Shown here: positions 16,451-24,512 of the stretch, piece by piece
Layout: the number at the start of each line of letters is the position of its first letter
Numbering within the stretch: position 1 is the first letter of the stretch
DNA from: CADBRN01 sp050944685
Lineage (GTDB): Bacteria > Bacillota > Clostridia > Lachnospirales > Lachnospiraceae
Assembly: GCA_050944685.1 (NCBI GenBank)
Contig: JBMNRP010000011.1
Coordinates: 38,140 to 102,139 of the forward strand
DNA: 64,000 bases
Direction of reading: 5' to 3'
Program-made: the position numbers and the translations under genes
Notes under the pieces: model-generated
The model's database searches: none
What the model was told of the DNA's origin: nothing
Seen by the model: only the letters and a program-made list of their open reading frames with translations

Positions 16451-17860
16451 TTACTCCCCGGTGTAGCTTTCAATGCTTCCGGCCCGGTCCTGTCCGGTTC
16501 CGCCGGACGCTCCTGCCTGGGAACTGTCTCCGGACGAATCCGCCTGTGAAGATGCCGCCGCGGAGGGAGTCACAGACGCGGAGGAAGAAGAACTCCCTGC
16601 GGAATTCACCTTTGTACCGGCGGGCTTTTCGCTCATCGGGGCCGTCTTCATGCCGGATTTCAGATAGTCGTCCGGCACCGCAATAGAATCCGAGAGTTCC
16701 AGACCGTCTTTGATCAGATATTCCCCGAGATCGTCGTCGTGCCTCCCGAGCGTGACGCCGTGCTTCGTGAGTTTTCCGTTATGGCTCGCCCAGACGAACG
16801 GATAGGACTCGTCCGTCTGGTCAATCAGATAATCCGGAAGCCAGATTCCCTTCTTTTCCCTGTTCTGACCGACATCCTTCTCGATATAGACGTGCTGGCC
16901 GGCCATCAGTCCGTCCGACGAATCCAGAACGATGTAGAAAGGATAGCTTGCGCTGGAATCCTCCCCGCTGCTTCCTTCGGCCGATTCTCCGGATGCTTCT
17001 GCGTCCCCGGTACCGCTCTGGCTGCCCGAGTCTATCGACTCCACCTTTCCGGTCCAGGTCTTGTCATCCACTCTGGAATAGACGATGACCGGCATATCGA
17101 GGACAATTTCACCGACGTTCTGCTCATTGACATTGCCCTTGACCTTCAGCTCGCCGGATTTCACGACGGTAATGATCGGATCGGCGGAAGTGCCGGAGGG
17201 CTCCGACGCCGTGCCGGAATACTCCCCGGAACCGCTTCCGGAAGCGGCGGCCGTATTGATATACTGAACGGTCCCGTCGATCTGACTCGTCACCGTCGCG
17301 TTTGAGACCGTACTGTTCATCTTGTCAATCTCGGCCTGCTTGCTCTGAAGGTCGAGCTGCTTCTGCTGCTTCTGAAGCTCCTGCTCCTGAATCTGAATCG
17401 TATAATTGCCCTGATCCTCCGCGGACGCGCTGTTTTTTTCGTACTCCAGCTGCTGGATCGTAGAGTCGAGCGAAGAAATTTCATTATTCAGGCGGTCCAG
17501 ATCGATCTTCGCCTGATCGAGCTCCTCCTGGATTTTCTGCACATCATAGGTAAAAAGAGGCGTTCCCGCCTCAACCTGATCGCCCGTATTCACCAGAAAT
17601 TCCTTCACCGCGATGTCTCCCGCCGGAACCGACCAGGTATCCTCCGAGAGCGCTACCCCGGAAAACCGGTTGACGGTGCCCTCTTTTCCCGTACTGGTCC
17701 AGTTCGCCACCGTATCCACATAGGCGACATCTGTTACTTTTGCGTTTGAGTTCTGATAGCCGAATACAGCCACCAGGGCCACCAGAATCAGGCACGCCAG
17801 TAGGCAGAGCAGAAAAACGATTTTCTTTGAATTTTTTTCTCGTCTGCTGCGATACGCCAT
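16451..17860 (-). CDS. HlyD-type membrane-fusion adaptor
   Basis: This is the first gene of the export cluster. The ATG at 17860 (MAYRSRREK) has GGAGG six bases upstream; an in-frame ATG at 17866 abuts that site and is less likely. A basic N-terminus precedes one membrane anchor (IVFLLCLLACLILVALVAVFGY), then comes a barrel-sandwich half (VKEFLVNTGDQVEAGTPLFTYD), a long coiled hairpin rich in Gln/Glu/Lys (KIQEELDQAKIDLDRL; QIQEQELQKQQKQLDLQSKQ), the second half (ATVTSQIDGTVQYINTA) and a beta-barrel. The C-terminal 60 residues are Ser/Ala/Gly-rich and disordered. The fold is that of a periplasmic adaptor, used in Gram-positives with MacB-like permeases. Confidence 0.9.
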   Translation of the reverse strand: MAYRSRREKNSKKIVFLLCLLACLILVALVAVFGYQNSNAKVTDVAYVDTVANWTSTGKEGTVNRFSGVALSEDTWSVPAGDIAVKEFLVNTGDQVEAGTPLFTYDVQKIQEELDQAKIDLDRLNNEISSLDSTIQQLEYEKNSASAEDQGNYTIQIQEQELQKQQKQLDLQSKQAEIDKMNSTVSNATVTSQIDGTVQYINTAAASGSGSGEYSGTASEPSGTSADPIITVVKSGELKVKGNVNEQNVGEIVLDMPVIVYSRVDDKTWTGKVESIDSGSQSGTGDAEASGESAEGSSGEDSSASYPFYIVLDSSDGLMAGQHVYIEKDVGQNREKKGIWLPDYLIDQTDESYPFVWASHNGKLTKHGVTLGRHDDDLGEYLIKDGLELSDSIAVPDDYLKSGMKTAPMSEKPAGTKVNSAGSSSSSASVTPSAAASSQADSSGDSSQAGASGGTGQDRAGSIESYTGE

Positions 17861-17962
17861 TGACATCCTCCGACTGTTAATTGGTCATATTCCGCCCGAC
17901 AGAATGCACTTCGCCGGGCAGTACCCCATGATCTCTGCTTCGGATTTTTCCGGTCCCGCCCT

Positions 17963-19126
17963 TTATTCCAGAAAACGGTTCGGACTGAAAACATCGATAT
18001 TGTAGGACGGTTTCCCCAGCGCGATAGTCTCCGCGATGAGCTTCCCGGTAATAGCCGAAAGCGCGATTCCGTCTCCCTCGTGGCCCGCTGCCATGTAAAA
18101 TCCGCGGAGCAGGGCGGTTTCTCCGAGCATCGGCAGACCATCCGGAGTATACGGACGGAAGCCGGAGAAAAACCGGATCACATCCACCGTCTCCAGCGCC
18201 GGGAAGAACCGGATGGCACGCTTCATCATCACTTCAATCGCGTCAAACGTATTTTCCTTCTCAAACCCCGCGAATTCACGGGTGCTGCCGATCAGAAGAC
18301 CGCCGTTTTTTGTCTGTCCGATGGAAAGAGAGGAACCGAGCTTCAGCGCCCTCTTGTCCTTCACGGCCTCCGGCATAAATTTAATGATGTTATACAGGGC
18401 GCACTGGACCTCGGCCTTCAGAAAGAAATCCACCGGCTCGGTGATCGCGAGCTGACCCTTTCTCGGCTGAATCGGAAGATCCATCCCGGCCATTTTCGCG
18501 ACGAGTCCCGCCCAGGATCCGCACGCGTTCACAACCGCGTCGCTGTAAAAATCGCCCCGGTCGGTACGGACTCCCTTCACGGCTCCGTTCTCCGTGATAA
18601 ATCCGGTGACCTCGGTCTCCGTCTGAATCACGGCGCCGAGCCGCTTCGCGGCGTGCGCGTAGGCCATTGTCAGCTTCAGCGGATTGACCTGTCCGCTCGT
18701 CGGGCAATACAGCGCCCCGTAAATGTCCTCCGCGAGATTCGGCTCCAGAGCGCGGGCTTCCTCCCCGTCGATCATACGGATATCGACCCCGCTCTTTCTC
18801 TGTTCGGCCGCGATCCGGGACAATATCTCGAATTGCATCTCATCCTCCGCCGGCTGCAGGCCTCCGGAAGAAAAGTCAAATTCAATGTCCTCTCCCAGAT
18901 CCTCCGCCAGCGTCCGGAACATACCGATTGACTGCACCGCCAGATCCAGCTCCGGTCCCGGTTTTTTCGTGTGATAGCCGACGACTCCGTCCGTCGCGCC
19001 GGCAGAACCCGCCGCGACATCCTTCCGCTCCAGAACCAGCACCTTTTTCCCGAGCCTGCCCAGCTGCCAGGCGATCGAGCATCCCATGATGCCGGCGCCG
19101 ATAATGATTACATCTGCATCCTGCAT
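17963..19126 (-). CDS. FAD-dependent amine/glycerol-type dehydrogenase (DAO fold), catalytic subunit of a redox complex
   Basis: The start ATG 19126 (MQDADVII) gives 387 residues; an upstream ATG at 19225 would add a basic leader that overlaps the upstream region. An N-terminal dinucleotide-binding motif VIIIGAGIMGCSIAWQLG and ERKDVAAGSAGATDG bind FAD. Later segments (VVNACGSWAG, PRKGQLAITEP, GFRPYTPDGLPMLG, AAGHEGDGIALSAITGK) are typical of the D-amino-acid oxidase / sarcosine oxidase / GlpA family. With the four genes upstream it resembles the multi-subunit dye-linked L-proline, hydroxyproline or sarcosine dehydrogenases, in which this is the substrate-oxidising beta subunit. The substrate is inference and remains open. 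Confidence 0.88.
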   Translation of the reverse strand: MQDADVIIIGAGIMGCSIAWQLGRLGKKVLVLERKDVAAGSAGATDGVVGYHTKKPGPELDLAVQSIGMFRTLAEDLGEDIEFDFSSGGLQPAEDEMQFEILSRIAAEQRKSGVDIRMIDGEEARALEPNLAEDIYGALYCPTSGQVNPLKLTMAYAHAAKRLGAVIQTETEVTGFITENGAVKGVRTDRGDFYSDAVVNACGSWAGLVAKMAGMDLPIQPRKGQLAITEPVDFFLKAEVQCALYNIIKFMPEAVKDKRALKLGSSLSIGQTKNGGLLIGSTREFAGFEKENTFDAIEVMMKRAIRFFPALETVDVIRFFSGFRPYTPDGLPMLGETALLRGFYMAAGHEGDGIALSAITGKLIAETIALGKPSYNIDVFSPNRFLE

Positions 19127-19237
19127 TTTTTTCCTATTCCGCCGCGACCGTTTCCGCGGCAATCGTATGACTGCTTCCTCTGTCCCCCGGTTCTCCGCGG
19201 ACAGAATCCTGCCTTTCCGTTTCATGCGATGAACTCT

Positions 19238-19510
19238 TCAGCTCTCCTCCGGATCCCGGAACGTCCCGACGGTAATCGGACGCGCCGGCATTCTCGCATT
19301 GTTCGGAGCGATCTCCGCGGGATTTCTTCCGGTCTCTCTCGCGATAATTCTCTGAATGAGACGCTCGCAGGTTTTCCCCTGGCAGAGCCCCATGCAGGCT
19401 CTCGTGCGCCGTTTCACGCCGTCCACCGTAGTCGCTCCGTCCCGGATCGCCTCAACGATCTCCTGCTCCGTCACTTCCTGACAGCGGCAGATAATGACAT
19501 CCTCACTCAT
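19238..19510 (-). CDS. BFD-like [2Fe-2S] protein, small subunit
   Basis: This 90-residue protein carries the bacterioferritin-associated-ferredoxin motif: CRCQEVTEQEI near the N-terminus and CMGLCQGKTC about 30 residues later, four cysteines that bind a [2Fe-2S] cluster. In multi-subunit amino-acid dehydrogenases a domain or subunit of this kind links the two flavoproteins. It overlaps the ferredoxin gene upstream by eight bases and ends 111 bases before the start of the DAO-type subunit. Confidence 0.9.
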   Translation of the reverse strand: MSEDVIICRCQEVTEQEIVEAIRDGATTVDGVKRRTRACMGLCQGKTCERLIQRIIARETGRNPAEIAPNNARMPARPITVGTFRDPEES

Positions 19511-20021
19511 CTTCTTCCTCCCGCGGCAGTCTCTTCATGCTGCGCACCTCATCGATCTGTTCCTTCGGCACCGCCAGACTGATGACGGCCGTCCCCGCGT
19601 ACGCCGGAATCTTCGAAACCTTCAGCACGCGTCCCTGACAGACCGTCTCGCCGGCGCGATTGACCGCGTCCACCGTATCTCCCTCCCTGGGAAGCGGCAG
19701 ATACTCATACGGAAAATCAATCGCAGCCTCATCCTCCGAATAGGCGCGGTTGATCACCGTGATCGCAAGTCCCGGACAATTCGCCACACACAGGCCGCAG
19801 CCAACGCATTTTTCCCCGTCCAGATGAGGCAGGTTCGTGATCGGATTTCCGACCGTAATCGCCCCGAACTTGCAGATGCTTTCGCACGGATTGCAGGGAA
19901 TTTCCTGCACGCACTCAATGCATGCCACGCGCCCGCGGTCCATGCGCTCCCTTCCCGGCACCCCGGGACAGTGCTCCAGCTCTTCTTTTGACGGAACACC
20001 GGTATATATAATGCCTTCCAT
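19503..20021 (-). CDS. Ferredoxin-like 4Fe-4S electron-transfer subunit
   Basis: The ATG at 20021 (MEGIIYTG) has GGGAGAG upstream and gives 172 residues. Two cysteine clusters are seen: CIECVQEIPCNPCESIC, a variant spacing, and CVGCGLCVANCPG, a canonical 4Fe-4S motif. The C-terminal 80 residues form a small beta-rich domain (GDTVDAVNRAGETVCQGRVLKV) found in ferredoxin-like subunits of such dehydrogenases. It would pass electrons between the flavoproteins and a quinone, ferredoxin or NAD. The following BFD gene overlaps it by eight bases, which supports a single complex. Confidence 0.88.
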   Translation of the reverse strand: MEGIIYTGVPSKEELEHCPGVPGRERMDRGRVACIECVQEIPCNPCESICKFGAITVGNPITNLPHLDGEKCVGCGLCVANCPGLAITVINRAYSEDEAAIDFPYEYLPLPREGDTVDAVNRAGETVCQGRVLKVSKIPAYAGTAVISLAVPKEQIDEVRSMKRLPREEEDE

Positions 20022-20084
20022 ATCTCTCTCCCTGCGGGGCATTCGGATCCGCTCCGCTTCTCCTGTTTTCATTCTGAACCGGTC

Positions 20085-21200
20085 TTATTTTTTCAGCGCG
20101 GCATAGTATTCCGCGGTCTTCTTCAGCTGATCCTCTTTTGCGTTCCGCCTGCGCTCTCCGAACATGCCGGAGCGGAGCGCGTTCAATCGTCCGACAATCT
20201 CCTTCTGCCTCTTTTCCGCCTCGTCCTCCGGAATCAGTCCGAGCGAGGAAGCGGCCGAGACGCCGGCCAGATTGCCCTCCTCCATCGCGGAAGAAGCCTC
20301 CTCGACTCCCGTCACATCACCGGCCACGTACAGCCCAGGCACGGTAGTCTCCATGTGGATATCGTGCATCGGCACATGTCCGCCGAACGCCGGAATAAAG
20401 CAGAACCGGCAGCCCGCCATCCACAAAAGCTCGGTCATCGGGTTCAGACCGACCGCCAGGCAGATCGTATCCGCGTCCAGAATCTGCTCCGTGCCCGGAA
20501 TCGGACGGAATTTCTCATCCACTTCGGATATCTCGACCTGCTCGACCTCTTTTTCCCCGATCGCGCGGGTAATCGTATGGCTGACCAGAATCGGGACGCC
20601 CGCCCTGCGGATCTTCCCCGCATGGACGCCGTATCCGCCGATCTTCGGCGCCGCCTCCACGATCGCGAGCACATCCGCCCCGGCCTGCATCAGCTGATAG
20701 GAAACAATCAGTCCGACATTTCCCGAACCGAGCATGACAATCCGCTCTCCCGGAAGAACGCGGTTAATGTTTGCCATCGTCTGCGCCGCGCCCGCGCCCA
20801 TGACGCCGGGAAGCGTCGACCCGGGAAAGGCCATGTAATTTTCCTTCGCCCCCGTGGCGACAATCACTTTCTTCGCCTCGACGACGACATTAGTGCCGTT
20901 GTGAATAACGCCGAGTGAGCGGTCCTTCTCCATCCCGTAAACCACGGAATCCAGCCAGACGGTCACGCCCGAACCTTCCACCTGTTCGAGCAGCTGCCGG
21001 CCGATCTCGAACCCGCGCGTCCCCGCCCGATGGGCGGAGGAACCGAAAAATTTGTGCAGCTGCTTGAAAAGCTGACCTCCCGGCCGGCGGTTCTCGTCAA
21101 TAACCAGAACCTTCGCTCCGGCCGATCCCGCCTGGTAGGCGGCACACAGGCCGGCGGAGCCGGCACCCACAATCGCGATATCTGTCGTAATTCTTTTCAT
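20085..21200 (-). CDS. FAD/NAD-dependent oxidoreductase, sarcosine oxidase alpha / HcnB-like subunit
   Basis: The 371-residue flavoprotein has an N-terminal FAD motif IAIVGAGSAGLCAAYQAG, the conserved RRPGGQLFKQLHKFFG, a second nucleotide-binding motif IVMLGSGNVGLIVSYQLMQAG for NAD(P), and a C-terminal FAD-closing segment GLYVAGDVTGVEEASSA. This is the pyridine-nucleotide-disulfide type fold of the alpha subunit of heteromeric sarcosine or proline dehydrogenases. In those enzymes an HcnA-like [2Fe-2S] domain is often fused; here it is a separate upstream gene. It lies 44 bases downstream of that gene. Confidence 0.88.
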   Translation of the reverse strand: MKRITTDIAIVGAGSAGLCAAYQAGSAGAKVLVIDENRRPGGQLFKQLHKFFGSSAHRAGTRGFEIGRQLLEQVEGSGVTVWLDSVVYGMEKDRSLGVIHNGTNVVVEAKKVIVATGAKENYMAFPGSTLPGVMGAGAAQTMANINRVLPGERIVMLGSGNVGLIVSYQLMQAGADVLAIVEAAPKIGGYGVHAGKIRRAGVPILVSHTITRAIGEKEVEQVEISEVDEKFRPIPGTEQILDADTICLAVGLNPMTELLWMAGCRFCFIPAFGGHVPMHDIHMETTVPGLYVAGDVTGVEEASSAMEEGNLAGVSAASSLGLIPEDEAEKRQKEIVGRLNALRSGMFGERRRNAKEDQLKKTAEYYAALKK

Positions 21201-21244
21201 GATCTCTTATTGCTCCCGAAGGATATCCCGCATCCTGCGGTTCC

Positions 21245-21556
21245 TTATTTTTTCAGCCTGCCGACTCCGTCCTGCGTCTCAACCCGCATCCCGTCACGCA
21301 CCGGCGTGACACAGGTCCTCGTATTGGCAACGCCGTCCACGATCATTTTACAGTCCGTGCATCGCCCGATGGCACAGAAAATCCCCCGCGGCTCGTGACG
21401 CTTCTGAGTCAGACGGAACGAACGGATCCCGGCGTTCATCAGAGCCGAGGCGATCGGCTCTCCCTCGAGCGCCTCAATCGGCTGCCCGTTATAATATATG
21501 GTAACTTTTTTTGACTGATCCAGATCATCCAGGATCGGATGCTTCACAACCCGCAT
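21245..21556 (-). CDS. HcnA-like [2Fe-2S] ferredoxin subunit (Fer2_4 type)
   Basis: The ATG at 21556 (MRVVKHPIL) with AGGAA seven bases upstream gives 103 residues; a longer frame upstream has no good start. The pattern EGEPIASALMNAGIR, then FCAIGRCTDCKMIVDG and NTRTC, is the plant-type [2Fe-2S] fold as found in HcnA and in the N-terminus of sarcosine oxidase alpha. It is the first gene of a five-gene minus-strand operon and follows a strong promoter. The gene order is [2Fe-2S], FAD/NAD protein, 4Fe-4S, BFD, DAO-type dehydrogenase. Confidence 0.88.
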   Translation of the reverse strand: MRVVKHPILDDLDQSKKVTIYYNGQPIEALEGEPIASALMNAGIRSFRLTQKRHEPRGIFCAIGRCTDCKMIVDGVANTRTCVTPVRDGMRVETQDGVGRLKK

Positions 21557-21664
21557 GACAAACTTCCTTTCCTTCCCGGCCCACCGGGAGAAATCAAAAA
21601 AACATGTCCGAACCGAATCTTCCGGGCTTCCGCCGGTCACAGGCCTATCCACAAAACTAGACAA

Positions 21665-21693
21665 ATTTTACTTCACTCCGGCAATAATATCAA
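21665..21693 (-). promoter_or_regulatory. Predicted sigma-A promoter of the redox operon
   Basis: On the minus strand TTGATA (21693-21688), 17 bases, TAAAAT (21670-21665). It would give a leader of about 100 bases before the ATG at 21556. Confidence 0.75.
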
Positions 21694-21784
21694 GACGCGG
21701 GCTCACTTCAGCACATAAATTCCCGTTCCGGGACCCCTCAGGAAAAATCGGTGCCGCGCGAGCCCCGATGCCACACTTGCATCT

Positions 21785-21812
21785 TGTAATAAAAAGGTAA
21801 TTGTACTAAAAT
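21785..21812 (+). promoter_or_regulatory. Possible promoter of the DctM-like permease gene
   Basis: TTGTAA (21785-21790), 16 bases, TAAAAT (21807-21812), 79 bases before the ATG at 21891. The -35 box is only four of six to consensus. Confidence 0.4.
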
Positions 21813-21890
21813 TTAAACATGTGTGCGGACCCCATAATGTCCCGGCCTGCTCAGCCTCCGCGCAAAAATCAAATGACGGGAGATAATAAT

Positions 21891-23321
21891 ATGTTCAAGG
21901 TTCTGATACCGATCGCCGTGCTGCTGTTTATCATTCTGTGTAAAAAACTGCCCGGAATCGGGGGCAATGTACAGGCCGCCCTGCTCATCACCGGGGCACT
22001 CGCCCTCATTCTCGGAGGCGTCGTGACTCCCTCCGGCTGGATCGCCGCATTCGTCGACGGCCTCGACCGCCTTGCGTGGGTCATCTGTCTGGCGATCTTC
22101 GGCAGCATCTACGCCGAGACGCAGGTTCGTCTGGGTGTCATCGACACCATCATGGCCGCGCTGAAAGCGCGCTTCGGAAAGCATCCGCGCGCCCTCGTCG
22201 TCTGCGTCATGCTGGTTCTGGTTCTCGCCGGTTCGCTTCTGGGCGACGCGATCGCCGCCTCGACCGTCGTCGGCGTTCTTACCATCACCACCCTGGACGC
22301 GATGGGATTCAGCCCCGAAATGATCTGCTGCATCATCGTCATGGGAGCTTCCATGGGCTCCATCATGCCGCCGATCACGCAGGCAATGGCTCTGTCCTCA
22401 TCGCTCGTCAATACCGACGCGGATCCGGTACTCCGGCTCGGCTATCTGACGACGGGCATCATTGTGGTCGCCATGTGCATTTTCGTCACACGCGTCTACG
22501 TCCGCCCCGTCAATATCCAGAAAAGTCTCGCCATGGCGGAGGAAAACGACAACAGCAATGACAGACGGTCCGCCTCGCAGATCCTGCGGGCAAACTGGAA
22601 ATCCCTCATTCCGCTGATGCTGCTGATCGTCATCGTCGTATTCCGCACGCTCAGCAACGAAAACCTGAAATTCGATCTGGTTCCCGAACTCCTGAAAAAT
22701 ATCAAGCACACCTCAGCGGACGGAACCTCGTCCGATCTCTATACCTGGATGACGGAAGTAACCATCATCAAGGGTCTCTCAAACGGAATCGTGCTGTCCC
22801 TGATCTTCGTCACCATTATCACCTGCCTCTGCTTCAAACGTGTCCGAAGCGACGTGAAGGGCGTCGTCACAAAAGGGCTGTCCAATGTCAAGGTCACCGT
22901 CGGACTGCAGGTCTGCGCTGCCTTCATGCTCGGATGCTTCTACGCCGGCGGCCAGATTGACACCGTCACCGAGTTCGCGCAGGGGCTCAATCCGGACCTC
23001 CTCCGCTTCGGCGGAGCCGCCGCCATGTGCCTCATCGGAATGCTGACCGGATCCCAGTCCACCGCTCAGAATGTCGTCTTCTCATTCTTCGGGCCGGCCC
23101 TGATCGGAATCGGTCTGAATCCGACGCTGGTCGCTCTGGCCGGTGCGAACCTCGCCGCCGCGGGGCAGGGCATGCCCCCTGCCGACCTGACCATGTTCGT
23201 TGTCGCCGGAATTGTCGGGGGCATGCTCGGGAAAAAAGTGGATCCGATCAAGGCGATGCTGTACATGCTGCCGATGTGTCTGTCGCTGCTGGCAACAGGC
23301 CTGATCCTGCTCTATATATAG
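21891..23321 (+). CDS. DctM/ion-transporter-superfamily permease
   Basis: The ATG at 21891 (MFKVLIPI) follows GGGAG and gives 476 residues, almost all in hydrophobic helices (about 11-12). The motif AGSLLGDAIAASTVVGVLTI followed by MGFSPEM and MGASMGSIMPPITQAMA resembles the paired helical hairpins of TRAP large subunits and other IT-superfamily carriers of organic anions; the second half repeats it (GMLTGSQSTAQNVVFSFFG, ANLAAAGQGMPPADLTMFVV). No DctP or DctQ partner is next to it, so it may work as a secondary carrier. It is divergent from the dehydrogenase operon, and I infer that it imports that enzyme's substrate. The exact family is not certain. Confidence 0.75.
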   Translation: MFKVLIPIAVLLFIILCKKLPGIGGNVQAALLITGALALILGGVVTPSGWIAAFVDGLDRLAWVICLAIFGSIYAETQVRLGVIDTIMAALKARFGKHPRALVVCVMLVLVLAGSLLGDAIAASTVVGVLTITTLDAMGFSPEMICCIIVMGASMGSIMPPITQAMALSSSLVNTDADPVLRLGYLTTGIIVVAMCIFVTRVYVRPVNIQKSLAMAEENDNSNDRRSASQILRANWKSLIPLMLLIVIVVFRTLSNENLKFDLVPELLKNIKHTSADGTSSDLYTWMTEVTIIKGLSNGIVLSLIFVTIITCLCFKRVRSDVKGVVTKGLSNVKVTVGLQVCAAFMLGCFYAGGQIDTVTEFAQGLNPDLLRFGGAAAMCLIGMLTGSQSTAQNVVFSFFGPALIGIGLNPTLVALAGANLAAAGQGMPPADLTMFVVAGIVGGMLGKKVDPIKAMLYMLPMCLSLLATGLILLYI

Positions 23322-23371
23322 AGATATTTCCTGCGGCGGCATTCCGAGGATAATATTCGTCGGAAGGTCCA

Positions 23372-23416
23372 GTGTCTGCGCCGGTGACGCTGTCCTGTGT
23401 CTGCACCGGTGACACT
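23372..23416 (+). repeat. Two 20-base direct repeats just upstream of a promoter; operator candidate
   Basis: GTGTCTGCGCCGGTGACGCT (23372-23391) and GTGTCTGCACCGGTGACACT (23397-23416) are identical at 18 of 20 positions with a 25-base period. The second copy is also a dyad, GTGTC-N9-GACAC; in the first copy the dyad has one mismatch. The second copy ends four bases before the -35 box of a near-consensus promoter, an activator-like position. Confidence 0.75.
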
Positions 23417-23420
23417 CTGA

Positions 23421-23449
23421 TTGACTTTTCCATTGTGTTTCGATATAAT
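23421..23449 (+). promoter_or_regulatory. Near-consensus sigma-A promoter of the TVP38-type gene
   Basis: TTGACT (23421-23426), 17 bases, TATAAT (23444-23449). The leader to the ATG at 23615 is about 158 bases and includes a perfect 9-base hairpin, TGCGCAGGA (23515-23523) / TCCTGCGCA (23537-23545), not followed by a T run, and then a GGAG-preceded ATG-TAA start-stop pair (23564-23569). Confidence 0.8.
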
Positions 23450-23614
23450 TCACAAATGCAGGGTCAGAAACAGCTTGGTTCAATAGCCCGGAAGATGCAA
23501 AATACAGATGGTTCTGCGCAGGATCGTTTCAAACCTTCCTGCGCATATTATTGGAGAAAAAAAATGTAAAGTATCCGTCAGACATTACGCGGATCTTTTT
23601 CATTCGGAATCATA

Positions 23615-24364
23615 ATGGCTAAAAAAGAAAAAGCGAAAAAAATAGGGAACCTGGTCCTCTTTATCGCTCTTCTCGCACTGGCCGTCTATCTGCTGTGGCT
23701 GTTTTTCGGCGATACGCTGAAAACGCTGGTAAAGCTCGTCTTCTCGGGCGATGAAAACGCGGTAGAGGCCTATCTGAAAGAGAATGGCTCCTGGAAAGGA
23801 CTGCTGAGTACTTTAATATTGTCCGCACTTCAGGTCATCAGTATCTTCTTCCCCGGTTTTGCGATCCAGATCGCCGCGGGAGTGATCTTCGGGACATGGA
23901 AGTCTCTGTTCGCCTGTTATTCCGGGTATGTTCTGGGGAATATCCTGGTCTTCGCGGTCGCTCGAAAACTGGGGAACCAGATCGTCGATCTGGTTCCGAC
24001 TTCGAAAAAGAACCGGGAGGCTTCCAATAAACTGACGGAGAAAATGAAGTCCGCCCGTCCGACCATGGTAGTCGCCATCGCCAATCTGCTTCCGGTCATT
24101 CCGAACGGAATCATTCCCTACATCGCGGCGAGCTCCTCCATCCGTTTTGTCCGTTTCGTCGAGTCGATCATGGCCACCTGCTGGATCCAGATGTTCTTCA
24201 ACTGCCTCGCGGGAAGTTTTCTGAAGCACGGACAGATCCTCTTCATGATCGGGGCGCTGGCGATTCAGATCGTGATTCTGATTTTTGTTTCGAAAAAGGG
24301 AAACCAGATCATGGACTGGGCTCTGAGACTCGAGCGGAAGATAAAAGAAAAAAATAAACACTGA
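23615..24364 (+). CDS. TVP38/TMEM64 (DedA-related) membrane protein
   Basis: The 249-residue protein has a basic N-terminus, one helix (about 10-30), an extracytoplasmic loop, and a core with IFFPGFAIQIAAGVIFGTWK and SGYVLGNILVFAVARKLG, then ANLLPVIPNGIIPYIAAS, followed by two helices and a basic C-terminus. This is the VTT domain, whose members are linked to lipid scrambling or transport in membranes. Function in bacteria is mostly unassigned. The start has only a weak GGA upstream; translation might depend on reinitiation from the leader start-stop pair, which is speculation. It has its own promoter with an operator-like repeat pair. Confidence 0.88.
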   Translation: MAKKEKAKKIGNLVLFIALLALAVYLLWLFFGDTLKTLVKLVFSGDENAVEAYLKENGSWKGLLSTLILSALQVISIFFPGFAIQIAAGVIFGTWKSLFACYSGYVLGNILVFAVARKLGNQIVDLVPTSKKNREASNKLTEKMKSARPTMVVAIANLLPVIPNGIIPYIAASSSIRFVRFVESIMATCWIQMFFNCLAGSFLKHGQILFMIGALAIQIVILIFVSKKGNQIMDWALRLERKIKEKNKH

Positions 24365-24410
24365 ACCAGACGCTCCGGATGTTATTGCCTTTTTCGTTCA
24401 GAAAAAGAAT

Positions 24411-24446
24411 CAAAAACATCCGGGGTTTTTTCGGCCCCGGATGTTC
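24411..24446. terminator. Bidirectional terminator between the TVP38-type gene and the MBL gene
   Basis: A perfect 10-base stem ACATCCGGGG (24416-24425) / CCCCGGATGT (24435-24444). On the minus strand it is followed by TTTTTGATTC; on the plus strand by TCTGTG. The two genes converge here. Confidence 0.8.
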
Positions 24447-24512
24447 TGTGTGCCGGCAGACATCCCGCTTCCCGGTGTTCCCGGGGAGCATTCCTCTCTG
24501 AAAAAAACAGGG

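Larger units (their letters stand above)
21557..21890. other. Divergent intergenic region of the redox operon and the permease gene
   Basis: These 334 bases hold no convincing gene. They carry a strong minus-strand promoter (21665-21693) and a weaker plus-strand promoter (21785-21812). No long dyad is obvious between them. A shared regulator site would be expected if the permease supplies the substrate of the dehydrogenase, but none could be singled out by eye. Confidence 0.5.

Noticed and set aside
23564..23569. ATG-TAA minimal frame as a gene
   Set aside because: A one-codon frame encodes nothing; it is kept only as a possible translation-control element in the leader.
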